A stretch of 64,000 nt of DNA, from the NCBI RefSeq assembly GCF_011317445.1, contig NZ_JAAAPL010000001.1, positions 558,001-622,000 on the forward strand, in the 5' to 3' direction. The position numbers were made by a program, and so were the translations under genes. The notes beneath the pieces were generated by a model, which saw only the letters and a list, made by a program, of their open reading frames with translations, made no database searches and was not told the DNA's origin. The stretch is from Chelativorans multitrophicus. GTDB lineage: Bacteria > Pseudomonadota > Alphaproteobacteria > Rhizobiales > Rhizobiaceae. This document shows positions 9,552-18,060 of the stretch, piece by piece; position 1 is the first letter of the stretch, and each line of letters begins with the position of its first letter.

Positions 9552-9658
9552 ACCGCCGATATAAAGGTACCGGCCGGTGGCCGCAACACGGACCAGCGGG
9601 TTTCCCCCCGGCGCAATTCATACTAATACCGGCCCAAAGCACTCTCAGGGAAAGACGC

Positions 9659-10405
9659 ATGCCCAATTCAATGGACCTCAGCGGACGCATCGCCCTCGTT
9701 ACCGGCGCCTCCCGCGGCATCGGCTATTTCCTCGCCAAGGGGCTGGCGGCCGCCGGCGCCCATGTGATCGCCGTTGCCCGCACTGTCGGCGGTCTGGAAG
9801 AGCTGGATGACGAGATCAAGGCGGCGGGAGGTCAGGCGACCCTTGTGCCTCTCGACTTAACCGACATGCCGGCGATCGATCGTCTCGGCGGCGCAATCCA
9901 CGAGCGCTGGGGCAAGCTGGACATTCTGGTGGCCAATGCGGGTATCCTCGGCGTGATCTCACCCATCGGCCATGTGGAGGCCAAGACGTTCGAAAAGGTG
10001 ATGGCGGTCAACGTCACCTCAACCTGGCGGCTCATCCGCTCCGTCGACCCGCTGCTGAGAGCTTCGGATGCCGGGCGCGCCATTGTCATGTCTTCAGGCG
10101 CTGCGCATTCCGCGCGCGCATTTTGGGGGCCTTACGCGGCCTCTAAAGCCGCCGTGGAGGCGCTGGTGCGCTCGTGGGCGGATGAAACGAAAAACATGCC
10201 AATTCGTGTCAATGCGGTAGATCCGGGCGCCACGCGCACCGCCATGCGCGCTCAGGCGATGCCCGGCGAGGACCCCGACACCTTGCCCCATCCGCGCGAC
10301 GTGGCGGAAAAGATCCTGCCGCTGGCAAGCCCGTCTATTACAGAAACCGGGCTCATCTATAACGTGCGTCTCGGGCGCTTTACACGTTATAGTATGCCCG
10401 AATAG
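9659..10405 (+). CDS. Short-chain dehydrogenase/reductase family oxidoreductase
   Basis: Classical SDR of 248 residues with the cofactor motif TGASRGIG (residues 15-22), VANAGILG, the catalytic serine in MSSGAAHS and YxxxK as YAASK (about Y159, K163). The sequence after the second strand ([14 protein letters not shown]) with a basic residue after the glycine motif suggests NADPH preference. Substrate is not evident; close homologues in Rhizobiales are annotated only as SDR. ATG 9659 is preceded by CAGGGA. It diverges from sugE, whose riboswitch leader lies within the 170-base gap between them. Confidence 0.9.
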   Translation: MPNSMDLSGRIALVTGASRGIGYFLAKGLAAAGAHVIAVARTVGGLEELDDEIKAAGGQATLVPLDLTDMPAIDRLGGAIHERWGKLDILVANAGILGVISPIGHVEAKTFEKVMAVNVTSTWRLIRSVDPLLRASDAGRAIVMSSGAAHSARAFWGPYAASKAAVEALVRSWADETKNMPIRVNAVDPGATRTAMRAQAMPGEDPDTLPHPRDVAEKILPLASPSITETGLIYNVRLGRFTRYSMPE

Positions 10406-10572
10406 CATCCACGGATCGGATTGACCTTGTCTGTCCTTCCGCTACCCTGCTCGCAAGTGGTCAGAAGAAGCCATTTAAGGACTGTATTGCATCGGCGACG
10501 GTCCCCCCTCGCCTCATAATTAGGATGATGCTTCAATTCTTTTGGAGGATGCCCAGTGAAGAGAGCTGAGCA

Positions 10573-11289
10573 ATGCTGACTGCCGTCACAATTTTATGCG
10601 CGATCGCAGCCATCTGGCTGGCAGTCGCACTTTTTCTAATGATGCGTCTCGGCATCAACCTGCATCAGGCGATGCTGTATGTGCCGTTGAAACTGTTCTT
10701 TCGTATCAGCGATACACCGATACGCCAGGCGCACAGCACGGAGCCGCCGATCATTTATGCCATATGGCACCGCTCCCATCTTGAACCTGCCCTGATGCTG
10801 TCGCTGCTTCCTCACGACACGCTCCACATTCTCGACGAGGAGTCCGCGCGCAGCTTATGGCTCGACCCGTGGCGGGCGCTCGCCCGCACCATCGCCTTCA
10901 ATGCGCACCATGTTTTCGTCAGCCGCAGACTTGTGCGCCGGTTGAGAGGCCGGGGACGTCTTGCCGTTTACCTGCCCGATGACGAAGCGCCCGATCCCAA
11001 AGCGTTCAGGCTTTTCCGGGCCATCGCCCGCATCGCCACGAATGCGGAAGCGAAGATCCAGCCGATCCATGTGGAAGGTGCGGAACATTCGCCCTTTTCA
11101 CTGACACCGGGGATGAGACGCCGGCTTGCGCCGCGATTTCGGATCACCGCTCTCGAACCATTGACGATCGCGCAGATGGTGGCCCTTGCCGATGATGAAA
11201 AGCCGAGGGGGGCGAACGCCTTCTTCGATCGGATGCTTGCGGTGCGCCGTCAGGGCGTTGCGCGGGAAGAAGTGCACGAGCCAGCCTGA
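10573..11289 (+). CDS. PlsC/Aas-like lysophospholipid acyltransferase domain protein
   Basis: 238 residues with one N-terminal transmembrane helix (about 3-25) followed by an acyltransferase-like fold. IYAIWHRSHLEPAL resembles the HX4D box of PlsC/Aas enzymes, but the acidic residue appears as Glu (HRSHLE), and VYLPDDEAPDP sits where the substrate-binding FPEG-like motif should be. PIHVEGAEHSPFSLTPG resembles the conserved segment after that motif in the 2-acyl-glycerophosphoethanolamine acyltransferase domain of Aas. It lies beside pssA and psd, the phosphatidylethanolamine synthesis genes, in convergent orientation, so a role in phospholipid remodelling is a reasonable inference. The altered motifs mean activity is not assured. 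Confidence 0.6.
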   Translation: MLTAVTILCAIAAIWLAVALFLMMRLGINLHQAMLYVPLKLFFRISDTPIRQAHSTEPPIIYAIWHRSHLEPALMLSLLPHDTLHILDEESARSLWLDPWRALARTIAFNAHHVFVSRRLVRRLRGRGRLAVYLPDDEAPDPKAFRLFRAIARIATNAEAKIQPIHVEGAEHSPFSLTPGMRRRLAPRFRITALEPLTIAQMVALADDEKPRGANAFFDRMLAVRRQGVAREEVHEPA

Positions 11290-11300
11290 TCAGGACGCGC

Positions 11301-12113
11301 TCAGCCACCCTCTTTCGCAGCGGCTTTCTCCTCGAGTTCAACGCGTCGCGAATAGGCGCGGGCACTCCAGATGAGCGAAACGAGATAGATGATCGCTGAA
11401 ATCGCCATTGTAAGCCAGGTGTAGCTGGCAAGCAGCAGCGCATAGAAGACGATGCCCAGCATCAGTGGAATGGCAAACTCCCGCCTCACGCGGCTGCCCG
11501 AAGCCTTGCCCGAATAGACGGGCAAGCGGCTTACCATCAAAAACGCGATGGCAAGCGTATAAGCGCAGGCGGCCAAAGCCACCGGGCGGCTCGCCTCCAG
11601 CCCAAGAAAGCCCAGATAGACCGGCAGCATGACCAGCACCGCCCCCGCCGGGGCGGGAACGCCTACGAAATAGTCCATTTGCCAGGCAGGGCGATTGGGG
11701 TCGTCCAGCATCACGTTAAAGCGCGCAAGCCTCAAGCCGCAGGCGATTGCGAAGAGAAGCGCCGCGATCCATCCGATGGCCCCTGCCCTATCGAGAAGAG
11801 AGGCGTAGAGCACCAGGCTGGGCGCCACGCCGAAGTTGACGATATCGGCGAGCGAGTCCATCTGCTCGCCGAATTTGGACGATGCCTTCAGCACGCGCGC
11901 CACCCGCCCGTCGACCGCGTCGAGAAAGGCGGCGATCAGCACCATGATCACCGCCAGTTCCATGCGGTGCTCGAATGCGAGCCGGATGCCGGACAACCCC
12001 GCGCATATGGCAAGCACTGTGATCAAGTTCGGGACCATCAGGCGCAGCGGGATTTCACGGATGCGGCGTCCGCCTCCGCCATGAGGCTCGAAGGGAGGAA
12101 AAGGACCCGACAT
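11301..12113 (-). CDS. pssA: CDP-diacylglycerol--serine O-phosphatidyltransferase
   Basis: Integral membrane enzyme making phosphatidylserine from CDP-diacylglycerol and serine, the precursor of phosphatidylethanolamine. The CDP-alcohol phosphatidyltransferase motif DG-x2-AR-x8-G-x3-D-x3-D is seen as DGRVARVLKASSKFGEQMDSLAD around residues 68-90. 270 residues with about seven hydrophobic segments, of the type II (Bacillus/rhizobial) family rather than the E. coli PssA. The ATG at 12113 shares one base with the psd stop codon (TGATG), so psd and pssA are translationally coupled. Confidence 0.96.
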   Translation of the reverse strand: MSGPFPPFEPHGGGGRRIREIPLRLMVPNLITVLAICAGLSGIRLAFEHRMELAVIMVLIAAFLDAVDGRVARVLKASSKFGEQMDSLADIVNFGVAPSLVLYASLLDRAGAIGWIAALLFAIACGLRLARFNVMLDDPNRPAWQMDYFVGVPAPAGAVLVMLPVYLGFLGLEASRPVALAACAYTLAIAFLMVSRLPVYSGKASGSRVRREFAIPLMLGIVFYALLLASYTWLTMAISAIIYLVSLIWSARAYSRRVELEEKAAAKEGG

Positions 12114-12808
12114 CAGGAAACTCTTACCAGAGGAGGAGGTGCGTTGCTGCCGAATTCGGCGATGATTGTCTCGCCGCCCACGGAGACCTGCCCCACTGCT
12201 ACACGCGGGCGTGCTTCCCTGGGCAGGTAGACGTCGACACGCGATCCAAAGCGGATAAGTCCGAAGCGCTCGCCGACGGAAATTTCTCCCGGCGCCTCCG
12301 CCCAGCAGACAATGCGGCGTGCAATGAGACCGGCGATCTGCACCACTGCCACGGGACCATACGGGCTTTCGATTATGAGGCTGTTGCGTTCGTTCTCCAT
12401 GCTCGCCTTGTCGAGATCAGCATTGAGGAACTTGCCCGGCCGATGCTCTATCAGCGAAATGCGGCCACGCACCGGTGCACGATTGATGTGGCAGGAAAAG
12501 ACGTTCATGAAAACGGAAACCCGCGTGAACTCTCCGGAAAGCCCCAGCTCAGGCGGCGGCAGCGCAGGCCCGACCGAGGAGACGATCCCGTCAGCCGGTG
12601 CGATCACCAGCCGATCGTCGACCGGGGTAATGCGCTGCGGATCGCGGAAGAAATAGGCGCACCAGGCGGTTAGCAGCAAGCCGATCCAAAAAAGCGGCTC
12701 CCATAAAAGCCCAAGGATTACCGAGCCGATCCCAAAAGCGGCAATGAAGCGATACCCCTCCCGGTGGATCGGCACCAAACTGCTTCGGATTGTGTCAGCT
12801 AGGCTCAT
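12113..12808 (-). CDS. psd: Phosphatidylserine decarboxylase
   Basis: Pyruvoyl-dependent decarboxylase converting phosphatidylserine to phosphatidylethanolamine at the inner membrane. 231 residues from ATG 12808 ([22 protein letters not shown]), the N-terminus expected for the short alphaproteobacterial form. Two hydrophobic segments at about 20-55 anchor it. The self-cleavage site that generates the pyruvoyl group is Gly-Ser in [11 protein letters not shown], about 188-189; [10 protein letters not shown] is another family motif. The frame is open 21 codons further upstream but that extension is not family-like. First gene of the psd-pssA operon. Confidence 0.95.
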   Translation of the reverse strand: MSLADTIRSSLVPIHREGYRFIAAFGIGSVILGLLWEPLFWIGLLLTAWCAYFFRDPQRITPVDDRLVIAPADGIVSSVGPALPPPELGLSGEFTRVSVFMNVFSCHINRAPVRGRISLIEHRPGKFLNADLDKASMENERNSLIIESPYGPVAVVQIAGLIARRIVCWAEAPGEISVGERFGLIRFGSRVDVYLPREARPRVAVGQVSVGGETIIAEFGSNAPPPLVRVS

Positions 12809-13002
12809 GGTCGTCCGCATCCCCGGCAGATCAAATGTGGGCTTCCTATCGGAAAGGGCGGCCTCCTGCAACGCGGACCCCGATCGGGTGATGTAATAAA
12901 TTGTGATCGATGCAAGTGGAAGCCTCGCCCTGTCGGGTTCGGCAGCGTGCTCTACCTGCTTTTATGCACCTTTATGCACGGTGCGTTTGCAGGGAGGCCT
13001 TC

Positions 13003-13446
13003 ATGAAACACCAGAGCCAGCAACAATTGGCAGCGGCGGCAACAACCTTTCCGGCACCGCCGCAGCCAAGGCTATCACGTCGCGAGCGCATCGAGCGCTG
13101 GGCAACGCTTCTAGAGCGCCATGGAGGGGGATTGAACGCGCTCAGGCGCGTCGAATATCTCTCACCTGAGGAGCGTAGGGAATATCGGGGCCTCAACACC
13201 CCACTCACGGTCGCCTTTGATGATCCTGTTCTGCGCGAGGAAGGCCTCAAAAGCGACCGGCTCGGCGACGCGATGGACTTCTTCGAGCTGAACGATCACG
13301 ATACGCACCTTCTTTTGTGCGATTGCCGCTATCAAGGCACTATGACAGGCTCGCTCCTCGCCAGCCGCTTGCGCCAGCATATGGAAAGGAAGGAACGCCG
13401 CTCAAGGCTGCTAAACGTCGTAAGTCGTTTCTTCCGTTTTGCTTGA
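13003..13446 (+). CDS. Conserved hypothetical protein (147 aa)
   Basis: 147-residue soluble protein, no signal peptide or membrane segment. The N-terminal third is rich in Gln, Ala and Pro; the middle is charged (RLSRRERIERWATLLERHGG, LSPEERREYR) and the C-terminus basic. I recognise no catalytic motif. It resembles in style a conserved Rhizobiales hypothetical protein, but I cannot name a family. The start is well defined: AGGGAGG seven bases before ATG 13003. It is a single-gene unit, divergent from psd and closed by a strong terminator at 13477. Confidence 0.75.
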   Translation: MKHQSQQQLAAAATTFPAPPQPRLSRRERIERWATLLERHGGGLNALRRVEYLSPEERREYRGLNTPLTVAFDDPVLREEGLKSDRLGDAMDFFELNDHDTHLLLCDCRYQGTMTGSLLASRLRQHMERKERRSRLLNVVSRFFRFA

Positions 13447-13476
13447 CCCAAGCGTTCGCATACTCATGCTAGATTG

Positions 13477-13503
13477 GAGCCGCTGGAAACAGCGGCTCTT
13501 TTT
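13477..13503 (+). terminator. Rho-independent terminator
   Basis: Perfect 9-bp stem GAGCCGCTG/CAGCGGCTC with a GAAA tetraloop followed directly by TTTTT, 30 bases after the stop of the gene ending at 13446. Textbook intrinsic terminator on the plus strand; it lies just outside the 3' end of the convergent aldo/keto reductase gene. Confidence 0.93.
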
Positions 13504-13524
13504 CAATGGTGGAGTGGCGGGCGC

Positions 13525-14469
13525 CTATTTGCCAGCCTGGCGGAGCAATCCCAGATCGTCCTCACTGAGAGCGAGCCGCGCGCCGCGGATGAGGCTTTGA
13601 AGCTGCCCCACGGACGTGGCGGAGGCAATCGGGGCGGCAACGCCCGGCTGTGCATTGATCCAGGCCAGCGCGATCTCGGCATGTGCTGCGCCGGTGTTTG
13701 CGGCCACCTTGTCCATCGCCTCAAGGAGGCGCACTCCTTTGGAATCGAGATATCGCGCCATACCCTTCCCACGGGGACTTTTGCCGTAATCGGCTTCGGA
13801 ACGATATTTTCCGGTGAGGAAGCCGGAAGCTAGCGAAAAGTAGGACATGAGACTCAGCCCTTCGCGCAGCACCAGTTCCTGAACCTCGCCCTCGTACTGG
13901 CCGCGCGTGTACAGATTGTACTCGTTCTGCAGCGTCTCGTAGCGTGGGAGCTCCTTTTCCTTCGATGCCGCCAAGGCCGCCGACAGCAGCTTCGCATCAT
14001 AGTTGCAGGTGCCGATGTAGCGGACTTTTCCGGCCTTGATCAGCCGGTCATAGGCCGAAAGCGTCTCCTCGTGGGTGACGGTGGGATCGGGCCAATGGCT
14101 CTGATAAAGATCGATATAGTCGGTCTGCAGGCGCTTGAGCGAGGTGTCCACTTCCTGCTCGATCCACTTCGCCGAAAGGTCCTTCTTGCCCTGGCCCATG
14201 TCCGAGCCGACCTTGGTGAAGATATGTACCTTGTCCCGGTTGCCGCGCTCCTTGAGCCAGCGCCCGATGATCTTTTCGCTGTCGCTGTCGTTTCCCGGCA
14301 CCCACCGCGAATAGGAATCTGCAGTATCGATCGCAGAGAAGCCCTCCGCCACAAAGGCGTCCAAAATCGTGAAGGACGTCTTTTCGTCCGCGGTCCAGCC
14401 AACCACGTTGGTTCCAAGGATCAGGGGAGCGATCTGAATATCCGTCCGTCCAAGCCTGCGAAGTTTCAT
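13525..14469 (-). CDS. Aldo/keto reductase
   Basis: NADPH-dependent oxidoreductase of the AKR superfamily, 314 residues from ATG 14469 (MKLRRLGRTDIQIAPLILGTNVVGW). Family features seen: SAIDTADSYSRW (catalytic Asp and Tyr), HIFTKVGSDMGQG (catalytic Lys), DYIDLYQSHWPDP with the His of the tetrad replaced in context by SHW, and ASATSVGQLQSLI, the C-terminal NADP-binding segment. It resembles the Tas/YajO-like group acting on small aldehydes. AGGAG lies 8 bases before the chosen start; the frame extends 13 codons upstream without family resemblance. Substrate unknown. Confidence 0.92.
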   Translation of the reverse strand: MKLRRLGRTDIQIAPLILGTNVVGWTADEKTSFTILDAFVAEGFSAIDTADSYSRWVPGNDSDSEKIIGRWLKERGNRDKVHIFTKVGSDMGQGKKDLSAKWIEQEVDTSLKRLQTDYIDLYQSHWPDPTVTHEETLSAYDRLIKAGKVRYIGTCNYDAKLLSAALAASKEKELPRYETLQNEYNLYTRGQYEGEVQELVLREGLSLMSYFSLASGFLTGKYRSEADYGKSPRGKGMARYLDSKGVRLLEAMDKVAANTGAAHAEIALAWINAQPGVAAPIASATSVGQLQSLIRGARLALSEDDLGLLRQAGK

Positions 14470-14553
14470 CTCTGGTCTCCTGTGATTGCCTGGGGAGGCG
14501 GTATTCACGCGATGTTAGATCCGCTTAGTGTTTCCACTTTTCCTGCAATTGCT

Positions 14554-16434
14554 CTAGTAGGCCGGCACCCCACGCGCCACGACACCCATCTCGTCGCTTT
14601 CGCGCGCCCGGCGCAGCCGCTCCTCCGCCTCGCTTGCCTCGCGCTGGCGAGCCCACATATCGGCATAGAGGCCGCCGGCCTTCAGCAGGGTGCGGTGCGT
14701 GCCCCGCTCGGAAATGCGGCCATCCTTCAAGACGATGATCTCGTCGGCGCCAATGACCGTCGATAGACGGTGAGCGATAACGAGTGTGGTGCGCCCCTTG
14801 CTTACCAGGTCGAGCGCGGCCTGAATCTCCTGCTCGGTATGCGTATCCAGCGCAGAGGTCGCCTCATCGAGGATGAGGATGGGCGGCGCCTTGAGAATGG
14901 TTCGAGCGATCGCAACGCGCTGCTTCTCCCCGCCTGAGAGCTTCAGGCCGCGTTCGCCCACCATGCTGTCATAGCCGTTGGGCAGGCTTTCAACAAAAGC
15001 GCCGATCTGGGCAAGCTCGGCGGCGCGGCGCATCTCCTCATCGCTGGCGTCGGGCCTGCCGTAGCGGATGTTGTAGGCTATCGTGTCGTTGAAGAGCACC
15101 GTATCCTGCGGCACCATGCCGATTGCCGCGCGCAGGCTTTCCTGGGTCACATCCTGTATATTCTGGCCGTCGATCAGGATCTGTCCCTGATTTATGTCGT
15201 AGAACCGGAAAAGCAGACGGGAGATCGTCGACTTGCCCGCTCCCGACGGTCCGACCACGGCAACCGTTTTACCCGCCGGGATCTCGAAGCTGATGCCCTT
15301 CAGAATCGGCCGGTTCGCATCATAGGCGAAGGAGACGTTCTCGAATTGCACCCGGCCTTCCCCGACCTTCAGCGGCCCGGCGCCCGGCTTGTCCTTCACT
15401 TCCGGCGGCACGTCGAGCAGATCGAACATTTGTTCGATGTCCGTCAGCCCCTGGCGGATCTCCCGGTACATAAAGCCGATGAAATTGAGCGGCACGGAGA
15501 GCTGCATCAGCATGGCATTGATGAATACGAAATCGCCCACGGTTTGCGTACCCCGCGTAACTTCCCACGCGGAAAGGCCCATGGAGGCCATCATGCCCAG
15601 CCCAAAGATCACGCCCTGGCCAAAATTAAGCCAGCCAAGGGAGGTCCAGGTCCTGGTGGCCGCCTCCTCGTACCGCGCCATGGAAGCGTCGAAGCGGCGT
15701 GCCTCCATCGCCTCGTTGTTGAAATATTTCACCGTCTCGAAATTCAGTAACGAGTCGATCGCCTTTGTGTTCGCCTCCGTGTCGGACTCGTTCATCTGGC
15801 GCCGGATATGGATGCGCCAGTCGCTCGCCTTGATCGTGAACCAGACATAGAGCCAGACGGTCACCGCCATGATCGCCACATATTGCCATCCATAATTCAG
15901 TGCAAAGATGATGGCGACGAGCGAGAACTCGATGACCGTCGGCACCGCACTCAGCAGCGCCAGCCGCACGATGGCCTCAATGCCCTTCACGCCGCGCTCG
16001 ATGATGCGCGAGAGTCCTCCCGTCTTGCGCTCCAGATGGAAGCGCAGCGACAGGGAATGCATATGAACGAAGGTGCGATGCGCAAGCTGGCGAACGGCGT
16101 TCTGCCCGACGCGCGCAAATAGCGCGCTGTTGAACTGCTCCAGGCCAATGTTGGTGATGCGCATGAGATTATAGGCAACCACAAGCATCAGCGGCGCAGC
16201 GAGAAAGGCTGGCAGATAGGCCGGCAGCGCGCTACTGCCAGACAGGGTGTTCGTTGCCCATTTGTAGAAGAAGGGTACGAGGACCAGCACCACCTCGGCG
16301 AGCAAAAGGAAAACGCCGGCAATAGCCACCCGCGCCTTGAGATCCGGCCTGCTGGACGGCCAGATATAGGGCCACAAATTGGCGAGCGTGCTCAGCAGGG
16401 AGCCGGAGTCGGCGGAAACGGTCTTGGAAGGCAT
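14554..16434 (-). CDS. Atm1-type ABC exporter (permease-ATPase half-transporter)
   Basis: Full-length ABC type I half-transporter of 626 residues: six transmembrane helices in the first 330 residues, then an ATPase domain with Walker A GPSGAGKST (about 393-401), signature LSGGEKQRVAIARTI (about 497), Walker B ILILDEATSALD (about 517) and H-loop IAHRLST. LERKTGGLSRIIERGVKGIEAI and NFETVKYFNNEAMEA are typical of the Atm1/HMT1 (ABCB7-like) subfamily, whose bacterial members export glutathione-metal or polysulfide conjugates. It starts 5 bases after the arsR stop, so the two are one operon, pointing to a metal- or thiol-stress response. A mitochondrial-like Fe-S export role is possible but less favoured by context. 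Confidence 0.92.
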   Translation of the reverse strand: MPSKTVSADSGSLLSTLANLWPYIWPSSRPDLKARVAIAGVFLLLAEVVLVLVPFFYKWATNTLSGSSALPAYLPAFLAAPLMLVVAYNLMRITNIGLEQFNSALFARVGQNAVRQLAHRTFVHMHSLSLRFHLERKTGGLSRIIERGVKGIEAIVRLALLSAVPTVIEFSLVAIIFALNYGWQYVAIMAVTVWLYVWFTIKASDWRIHIRRQMNESDTEANTKAIDSLLNFETVKYFNNEAMEARRFDASMARYEEAATRTWTSLGWLNFGQGVIFGLGMMASMGLSAWEVTRGTQTVGDFVFINAMLMQLSVPLNFIGFMYREIRQGLTDIEQMFDLLDVPPEVKDKPGAGPLKVGEGRVQFENVSFAYDANRPILKGISFEIPAGKTVAVVGPSGAGKSTISRLLFRFYDINQGQILIDGQNIQDVTQESLRAAIGMVPQDTVLFNDTIAYNIRYGRPDASDEEMRRAAELAQIGAFVESLPNGYDSMVGERGLKLSGGEKQRVAIARTILKAPPILILDEATSALDTHTEQEIQAALDLVSKGRTTLVIAHRLSTVIGADEIIVLKDGRISERGTHRTLLKAGGLYADMWARQREASEAEERLRRARESDEMGVVARGVPAY

Positions 16435-16439
16435 AGGGC

Positions 16440-16790
16440 TCAATTCTTCTCGATTTGCGATGCGTCCGCGGCGGCGGTGCATTCGGACAGAAGATTGCTG
16501 ATGGCAGCGGAAAGCGCTCGTAGCGCTTCGCGGTCCACCGTATAATTGGAGCGCTGCGCCTGAGGGCGTACCCGCAACAGACCTGCCTCAAGAAGCACTT
16601 TGAGATGCTGCGACACTGTGGATTGAGCCAGCGGCAGCCGGCCTGCGACATCCTTGCAGCAGCACGCCTCGGCGCCAGAAAGCTGGCGAAGAATCTCGAT
16701 GCGTACAGGGTGGGAAAGAGCGGCTAGGCCGCGCGCCAGCGCTTCCGGCGAGCAGCATTCAAATGCAATCTTTGGTTGGCGTTCGTTCAT
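16440..16790 (-). CDS. ArsR/SmtB-family transcriptional repressor
   Basis: 116-residue winged-helix regulator. ALSHPVRIEILRQL and LAQSTVSQHLKVLLEAGLL are the family's helix 3 and recognition helix. It is unusually rich in cysteine near the N-terminus: ECCSP (about 12-13) and EACCCKDVAG (about 42-45), the latter at the position of the alpha-3 metal site ELCVCDL of ArsR. This suggests a sensor of thiophilic metal(loid)s or of thiol oxidation. Four or five bases upstream of the ATG is a perfect inverted repeat that probably serves as its operator, so it should repress itself and the downstream Atm1-type exporter. Confidence 0.9.
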   Translation of the reverse strand: MNERQPKIAFECCSPEALARGLAALSHPVRIEILRQLSGAEACCCKDVAGRLPLAQSTVSQHLKVLLEAGLLRVRPQAQRSNYTVDREALRALSAAISNLLSECTAAADASQIEKN

Positions 16791-16794
16791 CGTT

Positions 16795-16812
16795 CATCGT
16801 CGATATACGATG
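16795..16812 (-). promoter_or_regulatory. Candidate ArsR operator
   Basis: Perfect inverted repeat CATCGT-N6-ACGATG with an AT-rich spacer, immediately upstream (5-22 bases) of the arsR start codon. Size, symmetry and position match ArsR-family operators. Assignment to this regulator rests on position and is not proven. Confidence 0.6.
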
Positions 16813-17031
16813 CAAGCCAATCTTGCAATACTCCGCTGACCAACTTTCGCACAATTGCCTCCTCAGCGGACCGGAAAAGAGTCGGGCATCGGCCGGATCG
16901 CACGCTTGCCTCTCAACTTGTTACGAATGTTCACTTGGCTTACACCGCCGATGGTTTTACAATCTGATTAGGACAGTTATCGTCATGTAAAATGAATGTT
17001 GTCTTTTGCCTCAAATTCGAACGAACAATAC

Positions 17032-18060
17032 ATGAAAATACGATCCTTAGTATTTCAACCCATACTGCTTCTTTGCGCTTTCATGATTGCCTTCCCGGCG
17101 TCGGCAAATGACAGCACCGCCGTGCTCGGCGCCGGCGGATTGGAGATCACTACATCCGACGATATCGTCATGGAGGAAGAGAAGCTCTTCCTGTCGCCAG
17201 AGGAAATCCGTGTTCGCTACGTTTTCCGAAACGATACAGACAAGGACGTTACGACGCGTGTTGCCTTCCCGCTACCCATCGTTTCCTTTGGTCCCGCTGA
17301 CAATTTTGAACTGCCGGATTCCCAGGACGAGAACTTCGTCGGCTTTACTGTAACGGTCGATGGCCAGCGCCTGGCGCCGGCGCTCGAGCAGCGAGCCGTC
17401 CTGGATAACGGCACCGATGTCACGGCGGCTGTGCGAGCGATTGGCCTGCCGCTTAACGCGTATCTTCCCTCCTGGGAAGAGAAGATCAAAGCCGTGCCGC
17501 GCGAGGCTTTAAGACGGCTCGTGGAACAGGGCGTTCTCGAACAGCTTAGCGATACGGTTGAAACGGCCGATGACGTTTCCCCGTCCTGGAATCTGCACGC
17601 GACCTTTCATTGGGAGCAGACCTTCCCGGCTCAAAAGGCAGTCGTGGTGGAACATCAATACCAGCCGGTCGTCGGCTCTTCATTCTTTGTCGGGGACGAT
17701 GGCGAATTGGATCGGCTATCGGAGGAATATGGGACGTCATATTGTCTGGACGACACGACAAAGGCTGGAGTGCGGCGCCTCCTCCAAAGCGCGGCAAAGG
17801 CCAACTCAAACGGCGATTATAAGTCTTACGTGTTCGCCTATGAGGTGAGCTACATCCTAAAGACCGGAGCAAACTGGAAGGGGCCGATCGGTCATTTCGA
17901 GTTGACGATCGACAAGATCAGGCCCGACGCGATCCTCTCGCTTTGCATAGACGGGGTCAGGAAAACGGGAACAACAACGTTCAAGGTCGAGCGGGACAAC
18001 TTCACACCGACAAGGGACATCGGCTTTGTCGTGTTCGATCAGCGAGAACTCGTTGAATAA
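17032..18060 (+). CDS. DUF4424 family exported protein
   Basis: 342-residue protein with a clear signal peptide (MKIRS followed by a hydrophobic stretch ending FPASA, cleavage about residue 25). The mature start NDSTAVLGAGGLEIT..DIVMEEEKLFLSPEEIRVRYVFRN is the hallmark of DUF4424, a family of secreted or periplasmic proteins of unknown function that predict a beta-sandwich. Two ATGs are possible (16996 and 17032); the second gives a normal signal peptide. The gene and its upstream region are less GC-rich than surroundings, hinting at separate ancestry. Its 3' end overlaps the convergent LysM gene by 22 bases. Confidence 0.85.
   Translation: MKIRSLVFQPILLLCAFMIAFPASANDSTAVLGAGGLEITTSDDIVMEEEKLFLSPEEIRVRYVFRNDTDKDVTTRVAFPLPIVSFGPADNFELPDSQDENFVGFTVTVDGQRLAPALEQRAVLDNGTDVTAAVRAIGLPLNAYLPSWEEKIKAVPREALRRLVEQGVLEQLSDTVETADDVSPSWNLHATFHWEQTFPAQKAVVVEHQYQPVVGSSFFVGDDGELDRLSEEYGTSYCLDDTTKAGVRRLLQSAAKANSNGDYKSYVFAYEVSYILKTGANWKGPIGHFELTIDKIRPDAILSLCIDGVRKTGTTTFKVERDNFTPTRDIGFVVFDQRELVE

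Noticed and set aside
9552-9658. Second riboswitch (ykkC / guanidine-I) before sugE because of a CTGGTCCG string
   Set aside because: The rest of the guanidine-I consensus is missing; the twin ACGG hairpins already explain the leader as guanidine-II.
10573-11289. Calling this gene plsC or olsA
   Set aside because: HX4D and FPEG boxes are altered and the best resemblance is to the Aas acyltransferase domain; a gene symbol would overstate the evidence.
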